DNA of 11,574 nt from contig MU646353.1 of NCBI GenBank assembly GCA_026770585.1, positions 800,948 through 812,521 on the forward strand, written 5' to 3'. The position numbers and the translations under genes are program-made. The stretch is from Baffinella frigidus. Its lineage: Eukaryota; Cryptophyceae; Cryptomonadales; Baffinellaceae. Every line of letters starts with the position of its first letter. Position 1 is the stretch's first letter. Positions 1-6,262 of this stretch are shown piece by piece. The notes below the pieces were generated by a model. It was not told the origin of the DNA. It saw nothing but the letters and a program-made list of their open reading frames with translations, and did no database searches.

Positions 1-177
1 CCCCCCTGAGGAGACAGCCCGAGTACACTTCCTCGATGATGGGTACTGACGCGGCCGCACCCCCCCCACACACACGCCCGGTACCTCTTTAGTTACTGCC
101 CTGCTTACCGCCTAGCTTTCCACAACCCCAAACCCTATCCTAACCCTGCACCCTGAACCATATACCCTGCATTGCAG
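1..177 (+). other. 3' end of an upstream intron (partial)
   Basis: This stretch precedes the first predicted exon and ends in the acceptor-like attgcag at 171-177. It holds C homopolymers, a short CA run near 68-76, and degenerate telomere-like heptamers on the C-rich strand at about 123-168 (ccctatcc, taaccctg, caccctgaacc). A short open segment at about 6-45 ends before ggtactg, but none of its frames reaches that donor in phase 0 as exon 1 requires, so I do not call it an exon. Confidence 0.5.
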
Positions 178-327
178 GAATGCGCCGACCTGTACGACGT
201 GTCAGGGCTGAAGGGGAGACTGGACCGGAAGATCCAGCACTGGACACAGCGCGTGGGGGAGGGGAGCATCGACGCGACGAGCCAGGAGACGCGCGACCTC
301 ACGCTCTGGCCGCTTGCCGTCGCGGAG
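178..327 (+). CDS. Predicted exon 1 (internal) of an unrecognised multi-exon protein
   Basis: 150 nt, 50 codons, phase 0 in and out, flanked by attgcag and gtctct. The reading starts ECADLYDVSG and ends PLAVAE. It is charged and probably helical, with LKGRLDRKIQHW at residues 11-22, and 45 of 50 third positions are G or C. There is no start codon, so upstream exons are expected outside the window. The donor GAG/GTCTCT departs from the usual GTRAGT. A copy of the exon's last ~20 nt plus ~45 nt of intron occurs at 910-975, and the match ignores the exon boundary. I do not recognise the protein. Support comes from phase agreement with five later segments, base composition and AG/GT flanks; no transcript is available. 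A chance ORF in a GC-rich stretch is the main alternative. Confidence 0.7.
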
Positions 328-529
328 GTCTCTAGCTCTGCCTCGGGCGGGTTGACTTTTCGTTTTTGACACCGGACGTTGACTGGTTTGTACCGCATCC
401 ACACGAGGCTGCCAGTGTGAACAGATTCCTAAGTCAATTATTGGATTAATGTCCAGGAAATAATCGCGGAGGTGCCCCCCCCGCGTGAATGAGCACATGC
501 AGGGTGGCCCAGAATCAATAATTAGAGTA

Positions 530-683
530 CTAGCTCTGTCCCACTTGGATTTGGGCTCGCCATTATTTCGCCCCCCCCAAAATTTACCAGGTACATTTTG
601 ACCCCCCCCCCATGAAATTTACGTGTAAAAATTCGGGGGGGGGCGAAATAATGACGAGCCCAAATTGAACTGGACAGAGCTAG
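530..683. mobile_element. MITE-like foldback element, 154 bp
   Basis: The termini CTAGCTCTGTCC (530-541) and GGACAGAGCTAG (672-683) are inverted copies. Pairing continues inward for about 55 bp per arm with few mismatches, through the shared ttgggctcg and cattatttcgccccccc. The loop (~586-625) carries a C homopolymer. No transposase is encoded. No clean target-site duplication is visible (left flank ..agagta, right flank aggtcc..). The right end resembles the right end of a dispersed 128-bp repeat at 4342-4469 and 8766-8893, so these may be related elements. Confidence 0.75.
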
Positions 684-868
684 AGGTCCCGACCTCCCCA
701 CGCCAGATAGCTCGAGGGGGTCTGGCTCGTTCAGAGCGTCATATTTGACGTCGAACGATCCCAAAAGAAAACGATTTCTCCTATTCCTTGCAGGGAAATT
801 GACTTTTGACAATAGGCGTGGAATCGCGGTGTTCGCTGATGAAGCCCCTCCCGCGCTGCGCGCCTGTG

Positions 869-909
869 TAGGGTTTAGGTTACGGTTTACGGTTTGGGTT
901 TAGGGTTTA
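869..909. repeat. G-rich telomere-like heptamers
   Basis: A degenerate TTTAGGG series: gggtttaggttacggtttac followed by ggtttgggtttagggtttag. It abuts the duplicated exon 1 donor at 910, the first example here of a junction copy fused to telomere-like DNA. Confidence 0.8.
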
Positions 910-975
910 GGCCGCTTGCCGTCGCGGAGGTCTCTCGCTCTGCCTCAGACAGGTTGACTGATCGTTCTTTTTACA
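910..975 (+). repeat. Duplicate of exon 1 3' end plus splice donor
   Basis: gccgcttgccgtcgcggag then gtctct is identical to exon 1 positions 309-333. The similarity continues into the intron (gctctgcctc, ggttgact, then a cgtt...acacc stretch). The copy keeps GT at 930-931. It lacks the first ~130 nt of exon 1, so it is a junction duplication and not a second exon. Confidence 0.85.
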
Positions 976-982
976 CCAAAAG

Positions 983-1017
983 TTGACGGGTGTTTTTACA
1001 CCCAAAGTTGACGGGTG
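983..1017. repeat. Short tandem repeat, about two units
   Basis: acaccaaaagttgacgggtg is followed by ttttt and then acacccaaagttgacgggtg. It lies directly after the duplicated exon 1 donor. A related acaccggacgttgactgg follows the genuine exon 1 donor at about 369-386, so the unit probably derives from the start of intron 1. Confidence 0.7.
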
Positions 1018-1301
1018 CAACACCGGGGGGGATCGACGTCTGGTGTTTTGAGGAGTGTTTTGAGGAGGTGGGATGGAGTCGGGCAGAGCTAGGGAGGTGC
1101 CCCCCGCGCTTGCCGCGGCGCGAAACCATCAGTACTGTCACGTCCGGAATTAGTACCGGCCTCTGAGCGGGCGGTGCCCAAAGTTACTACCGGCACGTCC
1201 CCAAGACACTCGAAACGGCGCAGGTGCTGTCGCATGCAGGGTGGCCAGAATGCAGCTTGCTGATTTGTGATTAGGACAGGCGTAGAGTCGAGGAGTTCCC
1301 C

Positions 1302-1448
1302 GATCTCATAGGGAAACGGTTTTACTTTAAAACTTTCGGGCAATGAAATTTACTTCACATAATGAGTTTTACTAGTAATATTAAAGCATTCGTGTGGTAA
1401 TTTTCATTGAATCAAAAGTTTTAAATTGAACCGTTTCCCCATAAGATC
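1302..1448. mobile_element. MITE-like foldback element, 147 bp
   Basis: The left arm gatctcatagggaaacggtt pairs with the right arm, whose reverse complement starts gatcttatggggaaacggtt. Pairing extends through ttaaaactt and caatgaaa, so more than 45 bp per arm can pair. The middle holds the small palindrome ttactagtaa. The element is AT-rich inside GC-rich flanks and has no ORF. The flanks cccc and accc do not give a certain target duplication. Confidence 0.78.
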
Positions 1449-1477
1449 ACCCTACCCCCCCGCGACGCGCTCCTGTT

Positions 1478-1520
1478 TAGGGTTTAGGTTCAAGGTTTAG
1501 GGTCAGGGTTAGTGTGTAGG
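1478..1520. repeat. G-rich telomere-like heptamers
   Basis: A degenerate TTTAGGG run (gtttagggtttaggttcaag, gtttagggtcagggttag). It ends in taggccgct, which echoes the start of the exon 1 junction copy. That echo is only 7-9 bases and is not counted as a copy. Confidence 0.65.
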
Positions 1521-1580
1521 CCGCTCGAGGCTTGCATCAAACCAAGGCGGGTGTGACGCGAGGCGGGTGCCTTCTTTCAT

Positions 1581-1640
1581 GTTTCTTCTAGAGCGTTCTA
1601 GAGAGTGGCAGGTTTCTTCTAGAGCGTTCTAGATGGTGGC
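1581..1640. repeat. 31-bp tandem duplication
   Basis: Two units of gtttcttctagagcgttcta plus a gtggc tail start at 1581 and 1612. The inner TTCTAGAGCGTTCTAGA is partly palindromic and carries repeated CTAG. Function unknown. Confidence 0.75.
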
Positions 1641-1760
1641 GGCGCAGCTCACGCAGGCTCGCGAAACCATGAGAACATACAATACTAGTTAGATTTACCC
1701 CGAATACAGTCGGGATAATGGCCTGTCCTACACGCGGTGCTCACATACACGATTCGGCAG

Positions 1761-1833
1761 TTTCGGCGGAGCCGGCCACTGTTCGACCTGTGGGCCGCGC
1801 TCGCCTTCTGGGACCATGTCGACCACCAATTCG
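1761..1833 (+). CDS. Predicted exon 2 of the same unrecognised protein
   Basis: 73 nt: 24 codons plus one base (phase 0 in, phase 1 out), between ttcggcag and gtcccag. Protein residues 51-74 begin FRRSRPLFDLWAALAFWD and end HQF. The overhanging G joins GG of exon 3 to make Gly75. Two Trp and four Phe fall in 24 residues, and 20 of 24 third positions are G or C. The phase fits exactly between exon 1 (out 0) and exon 3 (in 1). The 3' end with its donor recurs three times downstream (1968-2018, 2252-2290, 2411-2446). No upstream copies of the acceptor were found. No family is recognised. Confidence 0.72.
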
Positions 1834-1967
1834 GTCCCAGCCCCCTTCCCACACAGCGGGCTGCGAAGAGATTTTCGGCCCAAATCGGGCCACCTTTGCG
1901 TTGCCTTGTCCGTAGGAACCCCCCCTATGCCCCTACGGATTGCCTACCGTAGGGTCCTAGGTCTTAA

Positions 1968-2446
1968 CGCTCGCCTTCTGGGACCACGTCGATCACCAAT
2001 TCGGTCCCAGCCCCCTTCCTTACCACGCCAGGCTGTTCGAAACATCCACTTTTGACATCTTTCAAGGGAACCCCCTTGAATTCGTAAGTCAACGACGGCA
2101 GCTCTGGCGTGGATGAGGCGTCGGTTTCCCTCGATCGTTCGTGCGTGGTACACTAACTCAACTTTGTCCTGCCCTTGAAGCCATTGTAGAGCCACATGTA
2201 CCACGGTTGCCTGGCTGCAGCGTTTCCGCGCGTAACCTATGCTTGACTGTTGATCACGTCGATCACCAATTCGGTACCAGCCCCCTTCCCACCATAGCGC
2301 CCTGGTGCTAGGCCTACTATACGGTCCTAGGGTGGTGGTTCCCAGAGCCCGATGTTCCACGGTTGCCTAGCTAGAGCGTTTTCTCGGGTAACCTATGCCT
2401 AACGGGGGGGCACGCCGACCACCAATTCGGTCCTAACCCCCTTCCC
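1968..2446 (+). repeat. Three duplicates of exon 2 3' end plus splice donor
   Basis: Copy 1 (1968-2018) matches cgctcgccttctgggacca, then cgtcga and caccaattcg, with GT at 2004-2005 and the intron start cccagcccccttcc. Copy 2 (2252-2290) keeps atcacgtcgatcaccaattcg with GT at 2274-2275. Copy 3 (2411-2446) keeps gccgaccaccaattcg with GT at 2430-2431. All three retain the donor GT and the following pyrimidine-rich intron bases. Divergence rises from the first copy to the third, so the duplications are probably of different ages. Confidence 0.88.
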
Positions 2447-2506
2447 AAAACCCCTTTATTCCTTCCCCCCCTTTCTACAGCGTTTTTTCGTGTGACCCAT
2501 GCCTGA
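2211..2506. repeat. Interleaved ~32-46-bp repeat, three copies
   Basis: Copies at 2211-2246 and 2357-2402 share ccacggttgcct, then agcgttt and gtaacctatgc. A truncated third copy (2475-2506) keeps acagcgtttt and a gaccatgcctga-like end. They alternate with the exon 2 donor copies, so the amplified unit here combined both sequences. Confidence 0.75.
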
Positions 2507-2516
2507 TCCACCCTCA

Positions 2517-2713
2517 GGTCCACCGGCAAAATAGTTCCAGAGCACTATTTGAGCAACCTCGGAGGGCTGGTGGTGTGCCTGCCGGTGGATCCGTCCTAGC
2601 GAGCCCCGTGTCTACCGCCGTTGGCTGGCTAGCGCGGTTCCTGGTGTAGCGGAGGTTTGAGGGTGGATCGGTTGCTGGTGGTGAACAGGTTGCTGCCGGT
2701 GCAACTATTGCTA
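2517..2713. repeat. Small foldback and GC-rich filler
   Basis: ggtccaccggca at 2519-2530 is inverted at about 2580-2591 (tgccggtggatcc), giving a possible 75-bp stem-loop. The enclosed 22-mer beginning gcaacctcggagggctggtg recurs exactly at 4147-4168 in intron 3. Downstream are short ggttgctg echoes. No coding support. Confidence 0.5.
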
Positions 2714-2719
2714 AATGAC

Positions 2720-3180
2720 CCAAACCCTAAACCCTAAACTCTAAACCCTAAACCCTCAACCCCAATCCCTAATCCCTAAACCATCAACCATAAATCCTCA
2801 ACCATAAACCATAAACCATAAACCAAAAACCATAAACCATAAACCATAAACCATAAAACCTCAAACCTCAAACCTCAAACCCCAACCCTAAACCCTAAAC
2901 CCTAAACCCTAAACCCTAAACCCTAAACCCTGAACCCTGAACCCCGAACCCTGAACCCTAAACCCCAAACCCTAATCCATAAACCATAAACCATAAACCA
3001 TAAGCCATAGACCATAAACCATAAACCATACACCCTGAACCCTGAACCCTGAACCCCAAACCCTCAACCCTCAACCCCGAACCCTCAACCCTCAACCCCG
3101 AACCCTGAACCCTGAACCCTGAACCCTGAACCCTGAAACCCTGAACCCTGAAACCTGAAACCTGAGCCCTGAGCCCTGAA
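2720..3180. repeat. Telomere-like heptamer block, C-rich on + strand
   Basis: About 460 bp of 6-8-mers. Variants are grouped: CCCTAAA near 2720-2760 and 2885-2935, CCATAAA near 2785-2860 and 2980-3030, CCTCAAA near 2858-2880, and CCCTGAA near 3030-3180. Perfect CCCTAAA runs reach about seven units. Local grouping points to slippage or conversion between neighbours. The block sits inside a predicted intron and runs into the exon 3 acceptor copy, so it is an interstitial array and not a chromosome end. Confidence 0.9.
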
Positions 3181-3182
3181 CC

Positions 3183-3204
3183 CCGAAGCGTAACCCGCAG
3201 GGTT
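3183..3204 (+). repeat. Duplicate of exon 3 splice acceptor
   Basis: ccgaagcgtaacccgcaggg at 3183-3202, followed by tt, is repeated exactly at 3321-3342, where it forms the real acceptor and first bases of exon 3. Both copies follow ccctgaacc-type heptamers. After the shared 22 bases this copy does not continue as exon 3. Confidence 0.85.
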
Positions 3205-3338
3205 CCGTGGAACAGCCCCGCCGGCAGGCTCGTGAACGGACGCCGAAGCCAGACGGTCGGTCGTGACTGCCTTGCGTGTTCCGTTGCACCCCAGTAGTCA
3301 GTGCGGCAGAAGCCTGAACCCCGAAGCGTAACCCGCAG

Positions 3339-3400
3339 GGTTCATCGGGCACTGGTTCGACTGGTACTTCGACTTCACTAAGTACGCCACACGCTCGGAG
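3339..3400 (+). CDS. Predicted exon 3 of the same unrecognised protein
   Basis: 62 nt: two bases completing Gly75, then 20 codons (phase 1 in, phase 0 out), between acccgcag and gtctgaac. Residues 76-95 read FIGHWFDWYFDFTKYATRSE. Eight of 20 are aromatic, and 18 of 20 third positions are G or C. The phase 0 alternative is Ser/Thr/Gly-rich with poor third-position GC, and the third frame has a stop. With exon 2 this makes an aromatic block (14 of 45 residues) broken by charged residues, so a membrane segment is unlikely. The acceptor is duplicated upstream and the donor twice downstream. Family not recognised. Confidence 0.72.
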
Positions 3401-3401
3401 G

Positions 3402-3510
3402 TCTGAACCCTACCCCGTAGGCAGGTCCTCGGGCCCTACCGTAGGGCGGAGGTCTAACCCTACCCCGTAGCCAGGTCCTCGGGCCCTACCGTAGGGCGGA
3501 GGTCTAACCC
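3402..3510 (+). repeat. 50-bp tandem carrying two duplicate exon 3 donors
   Basis: cggag/gtct, with GT at 3401, recurs with GT at 3452-3453 and 3502-3503. Each is followed by accctaccccgtag or a related sequence. Between them lies gccaggtcctcgggcccta then ccgtagggcgga, in units of 50-51 bp. Only the last five or so exon bases are included, so these are donor copies with almost no exon. Confidence 0.8.
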
Positions 3511-3577
3511 CTGTCCCTTAAGTGGCGAGTAGGCTCATACGCCCTACGGTAGGGCCCTAGGACCTGCCTAGGGCGAG
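3412..3577. repeat. Inverted repeat flanking the 50-bp tandem
   Basis: The unit sequence gcaggtcct, ggccctaccgtagggcg appears inverted at about 3540-3577 (cgccctacggtagggcccta, then ggacctgcc). The repeat could fold into a long hairpin. Related ctaccgtagggncctagg motifs occur at 1945 and, more diverged, at 2311. Confidence 0.7.
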
Positions 3578-3597
3578 TTAGGGCGAACACTCGCCCG

Positions 3598-3652
3598 TCC
3601 TCCTCCTCCTCCTCCTCATCCTCCCCTCCTTCCTCCTCCTCCTCCACCCCGC
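3598..3652. repeat. TCC-rich pyrimidine tract
   Basis: About 50 bases of nearly pure C and T, built on cctcctcctcctcc and interrupted by a single A at about 3617. A mirror-like polypyrimidine run can adopt unusual structure or act as a pyrimidine tract. No AG acceptor is positioned after it. Confidence 0.75.
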
Positions 3653-3900
3653 GAACTCACTCGTAACCTTCCTGAAATTCAGGGTGTAAACCCTATAGCA
3701 TGATCTTTTCAGGGTGTAAACCCTATAGCATGGTTTTCTTTCCAGGGTCTAAACCCTACAGCATGATTTAATCCAGGGTGTCAACCCTGTAGCATGATCA
3801 CAAAGTACGGCCAGCGCGCGGATCCCCCTCACCCCGCGACTCCCTCGCAACCCCACTGGAATTACCCCGCAAACTCACTCGCAAAATTCCTCGAATTCAG
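3647..3900. repeat. Palindromic minisatellite with flanking direct repeats
   Basis: Four units start at 3681, 3711, 3744 and 3774 (spacing 30, 33, 30). Each has the near-palindrome AGGGTNTNAACCCT followed by a tagcatg-type tail. A separate ~35-bp sequence, accccgcgaactcactcg with an ending like gaattcag, occurs on both sides (3647-3681 and 3866-3900), with a diverged copy near 3831-3865. Confidence 0.8.
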
Positions 3901-3902
3901 CG

Positions 3903-4102
3903 CGTGCAGGGTTTGGGGGTTGAGGGTTTAGCGTTCAGCGATTAGGGTTTAGGGTTTAGGAAAGATAGGCGGCAAGTGGGGCAAGAACGAAAGCTCTCAG
4001 GTGTAGGGCGTGCATCATTCGGTATTGGAGTGCGGTAAGACGCACCCTAATTCACCCCCCGCAGCATAATGCGGCGGCAAGTGAGGAGGTGCCAGCTGCG
4101 GC
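3903..4102 (+). repeat. Cassette A: G-rich heptamers plus exon 4 acceptor copy
   Basis: tgcagggtttgggggttgag and TTTAGGG-like heptamers are followed by aggcggcaagtggggcaaga, acgaaagc, and an exon 4 acceptor copy. The last is ccccccgcag, cataatgcggcggcaagtga, ggaggtg, with AG at 4073-4074. The same order recurs at 5047-5217, where the acceptor copy is the one joined to the full exon 4. The two cassettes are about 1.14 kb apart. Confidence 0.82.
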
Positions 4103-4341
4103 ACGAGACACACGCTGAATCACCCCCCGCAGCCGACCCCAAACGGCAACCTCGGAGGGCTGGTGGTAGGTCACACGCGGAAACGCTCTGGCCAGCCGAC
4201 GGTGGTACACGGTGCTCTCTGGGGTCGAATCTACTGCAGGTGCGAAGGAATTTCGTGCGCTCCGGCACGAGGCGCACGCTGAATCACACCCCGCAGCAGA
4301 CTATAAACCATAACCCGCAGGCGTCATCTCTCACCCCTGAA

Positions 4342-4469
4342 CTCAAGTTGATATTGATGGGTGTGCGGTACGAATACTTCAAGTTTGGAGCGGGAATGAG
4401 CCCGGGCTTACGACGTTGGTTCGCTCAAATAGAATGAGACAGAGCGGGACTCCGCGACTGACAATTTTA
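4342..4469 (+). repeat. Dispersed 128-bp repeat, copy 1
   Basis: It begins ctcaagttgatattgatggg and ends gactccgcgactgacaattt, ta. It matches 8766-8893 over the same 128 bp with about 16 differences by eye. The right part (gctcaaatag, gagacagagc) resembles the right end of the foldback at 530-683. A partial second right end, gactgagacagagcggggct, follows at 4476-4495. Most early differences spare the frame reading LKLILMGVRYE, but it soon closes in copy 2, so coding is not claimed. Confidence 0.8.
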
Positions 4470-4558
4470 AAATAGACTGAGACAGAGCGGGGCTCCGGGG
4501 CTGACTCTTGCGGTGCAGAATGCGGTGGCAAGCCGCGCCAGGTTAGAAGTTCAATTTT

Positions 4559-4732
4559 GAAGATCGTGTAGTAAAATGATATTTCGTTCGTGTGAAGTTG
4601 ATTCTACCCGGGAAACACGCCAAAAGTGATGGGAATTGGAGCTCTTTGCCTGCGCAATAATGCCTTTTAAAAGCAATTTGTACCAGGATTTGCGAACGAG
4701 TGTGTGTGAAAAAGGAACTTATGACCTGGCGT
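4559..4732. repeat. Dispersed ~170-bp repeat, copy 1
   Basis: It shares with 10083-10232 the blocks gttgattctacc, gaaacac and gcgaacgagtgtgtgtgaaa followed by aaggaacttatgacctg. The end motif agatcgtgtagtaaaatg lies in one orientation here (about 4560) and in the opposite orientation at the other copy (10083-10098), so one end is inverted between copies. No ORF of note. Confidence 0.75.
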
Positions 4733-5198
4733 GGTGGGCAGGTGCAACCGTCGCCCGCACGGCCTCCTGTAGACGCGCCCGCCTGATGAGAAAGGCTTTC
4801 TTGAGATAAAGACGCGCCCTGAATCACACCCCGGAGCAGAATGCGGCGGCAAGTGGAGAGGTGTCATCGTCCCCCGCACGGCCTGAAATGATCCTCGGAA
4901 ATCCGGGAAGGATGGAATTCGGGCGCTGTTAAGTGGGGTAGGCCGACACGACACGCACGCTGAATCACCCTCCGCAGCAGAATGCGGCGGCAAGTGAGGA
5001 GGTGTCAGCGTCCCCCACACTGCCTCCAGTAGACGCGCATGCGGGCTTGCAGGGTATGGGGGTTGAGATTTAGGGCTCAGCGTTTGGGGTTGAGGGTTTG
5101 GGGTTGAGGGAAGCTAGGCGGCAAGCGGGGCAAGAACGAAAGCCCTGAGGTGTATGGCGTGTACTGTAAGACGCACGCTGAACCACCCTCCGGAGCAG

Positions 5199-5289
5199 AA
5201 TGCGGCGGCACGTGAGGAGGTGTCAGCGTCCCCCGCACGGCCTCCAGCAGAGGCTCCGGAGAGCAATGGGACCGCGGCGGAGGGCGACG
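5199..5289 (+). CDS. Predicted exon 4 of the same unrecognised protein
   Basis: 91 nt: 30 codons plus one base (phase 0 in, phase 1 out), between ccggagcag and gtagccc. The upstream copies have cagcag, so the acceptor was probably a tandem NAGNAG. The first AG context here is changed to ggag, and using it would only add Gln. Residues 96-125 begin NAAAREEVSASPARP and end AAEGD, with nine Ala, five Glu and four Pro. This looks like a flexible linker. The overhanging G joins AC of exon 5 to give Asp126. Third-position GC is lower (20 of 30). The frame stays open through the following heptamer array, so intron retention would not meet a stop until 5855. Confidence 0.66.
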
Positions 5290-5780
5290 GTAGCCCGGAA
5301 CCCCGAGACCCCGAGACCCGAAACCCGAGACCCGGAACCCGAGACCCCGAAACCCGAGACACGGAACCCGGAACCCGAGACCCGAGACCCGAGACCCGGA
5401 ACCCGGAACTCGGAACCCGAGACCCCCAGACCCGAAACCCGAAGACCCGAGACCCGAGACCCGAAACCCGAAACCCGAAACCCGAAACCTTAACCCGAAA
5501 CCCGAAACTCGAAAACCGAAAACCCCAGGCCCGAAACCCGAGACCCGAAACCCGAGACTCGAACCCCGAAACACGAAATACGAAGACCCGAAACCCGAAG
5601 ACCCGAAGACCCAAAGACCCGAAATCCAAAACCCGAAACCCGAAATCCCAAACCCGAAACCCGAGACCTGAAACACGAAATCCGAAGACCCGAAACCCGA
5701 AGATCCCAAGACCCGAACCCCGAACCCCGAAACCCGAAATCCCAAACCCGAAACCCGAAACCCGAAACCCGAAACCCAAA
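5290..5780. repeat. CCCGAAA/CCCGAGA heptamer array, ~490 bp
   Basis: About 70 units of a 7-mer that is one base from telomeric CCCTAAA. Subtypes are clustered: gagaccc and ggaaccc in the first third, gaaaccc in the rest, with gaagacc octamer interruptions. The unit has few ways to make a stop, so long frames are open on both strands (Pro/Glu/Thr/Arg/Asn-rich on +, Phe/Gly/Ser/Val/Arg-rich on -). These are compositional artefacts and not proteins. Confidence 0.92.
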
Positions 5781-5832
5781 AGCAGGGGCTGTGGTGGAGA
5801 GCAACGGGGGCGAACCTGGCACTCCGAAAGGT

Positions 5833-5960
5833 GCGATTTGGGGTTTAGCCTTTAGCCTTTAGTCTTCAGCGGAGCGCTGATCGCTGAGCGTTGAGCGTTG
5901 AGCGTTGCGTGTTGAGCGTTTAGGGTTCAGTGGGGGGAGTCAGCAGGGGGGGGGCGGTGC
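5833..5960. repeat. G-rich heptamer variants (GTTGAGC type)
   Basis: gggtttagcctttagccttt is followed by gctgagcgttgagcgttgag, then cgttgcgtgttgagcgttta and ggg. The unit GTTGAGC is a locally uniform variant of the G-strand heptamer. The 10-mer gtgcgatttg brackets the region at about 5831 and 5957. Confidence 0.75.
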
Positions 5961-6002
5961 GATTTGTTGGAGAACGGCGCTGTTTTGGGGGGAGCATCGT
6001 TT

Positions 6003-6147
6003 TCATCTCGGAAGATAACTGATTCAGTTCCTTTTCAATAGGAGGTTGGATAGGAGAAATTAGTTAGGGCATAGTAAATTTAGTTAAGCCTCCTAATTAA
6101 ATGAGAAACGCTAATTAGGGAACTGATTCAGTTATCTTTCGAGATGA
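6003..6147. mobile_element. MITE with 29-bp TIRs and GTTT target duplication, 145 bp
   Basis: The left terminus tcatctcggaagataactga continues to gttcc (6003-6031). The right terminus ggaactgattcagttatctt continues to cgagatga (6119-6147). They are inverted copies with one mismatch. GTTT directly flanks both ends (5999-6002 and 6148-6151), a clean 4-bp target duplication. The interior is AT-rich, non-coding, and contains further partial pairing around taggagg and cctccta. This is the best-delimited mobile element in the window. Confidence 0.88.
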
Positions 6148-6262
6148 GTTTGGGGGGGGGGCAGGGGCGTTCGTTCGCCGCAGTTTTTCAGGGTGCAGGT
6201 GCTGTGTTGTTGGGAACGATTTCTGTGGGAACGTTTCATGGGGGGGCTATGTTTTTTTTATG

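Larger units (their letters stand above)
328..1760 (+). other. Predicted intron 1 (phase 0), 1433 bp
   Basis: It runs from gtctct to ttcggcag. It holds the foldback elements at 530-683 and 1302-1448, one duplicated exon 1 donor at 910-975, G-rich telomere-like runs, and short tandem repeats at 983-1017 and 1581-1640. The motif gaggtgccccccgcg followed by catgcagggtggcc appears at 471-515 in compact form and at 1094-1250 with about 125 bp between the halves, which suggests a duplication with a later insertion. No coding segment is supported in it. Confidence 0.6.
1834..3338 (+). other. Predicted intron 2 (phase 1), 1505 bp
   Basis: It runs from gtcccag to acccgcag. It contains a compound array of three exon 2 donor copies alternating with a second ~45-bp unit (1968-2513), a small foldback region, a 0.46-kb telomere-like block, and one exon 3 acceptor copy at 3183-3204. 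The stretches 1836-1967 and 3205-3320 have no recognisable feature beyond a short ctaccgtagggtcctagg motif at 1945-1962 that recurs in variant form in intron 3. Confidence 0.6.
4106..5031 (+). repeat. Five further duplicates of the exon 4 splice acceptor
   Basis: Copies lie at 4106-4136, 4269-4300, 4509-4533, 4811-4884 and 4951-5031. The shared core is gcacgctgaatcacnccccgcag with cagaatgcggcggcaagtg. The copy at 4951-5031 carries about 45 nt of exon 4 (to ctgcctccag), and the one at 4811-4884 about 38 nt. The two near 4110 and 4270 carry the acceptor and little else. All keep an AG. An isolated piece of the exon interior, cgcccgcacggcctcc, is at 4755-4770. Copies encode Ser where the full exon has Arg (aagtgag against cacgtgag). 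Confidence 0.87.
3401..5198 (+). other. Predicted intron 3 (phase 0), 1798 bp
   Basis: It runs from gtctgaac to ggagcag. It holds two exon 3 donor copies, a pyrimidine tract, a palindromic minisatellite, two copies of a G-rich cassette, two dispersed repeats and six copies of the exon 4 acceptor with variable amounts of exon 4. No extra exon is supported. Any missed exon would need equal in and out phases. Confidence 0.6.

Noticed and set aside
6-45. Short open segment before ggtactg at the window start
   Set aside because: No frame reaches the donor in phase 0 without a stop, which exon 1 requires.
51-135. Elongated ideas of assembly artefact for the junction copies
   Set aside because: The copies differ by substitutions, indels and insertions of separate elements, which collapsed or chimeric reads would not produce. 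Long-read confirmation would still be needed to exclude local misassembly.
1581-1640. Heat-shock-element-like TTCTAGAGCGTTCTAGA
   Set aside because: The spacing and bases do not match alternating GAA/TTC pentamers, and the site is inside a predicted intron.
1944-2360. 138-codon minus-strand frame
   Set aside because: It is antisense to the exon 2 donor copies and has no composition or motif support; it is a shadow of GC-rich repeats.
2720-3180. A true chromosome end
   Set aside because: The heptamers are degenerate, in mixed variants, and have gene sequence on both sides.
5154-5855. Long overlapping open frames on both strands (up to 233 codons)
   Set aside because: They are produced by the stop-poor CCCGAAA array. 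Only the first ~30 codons after 5199 on the + strand are supported as an exon.
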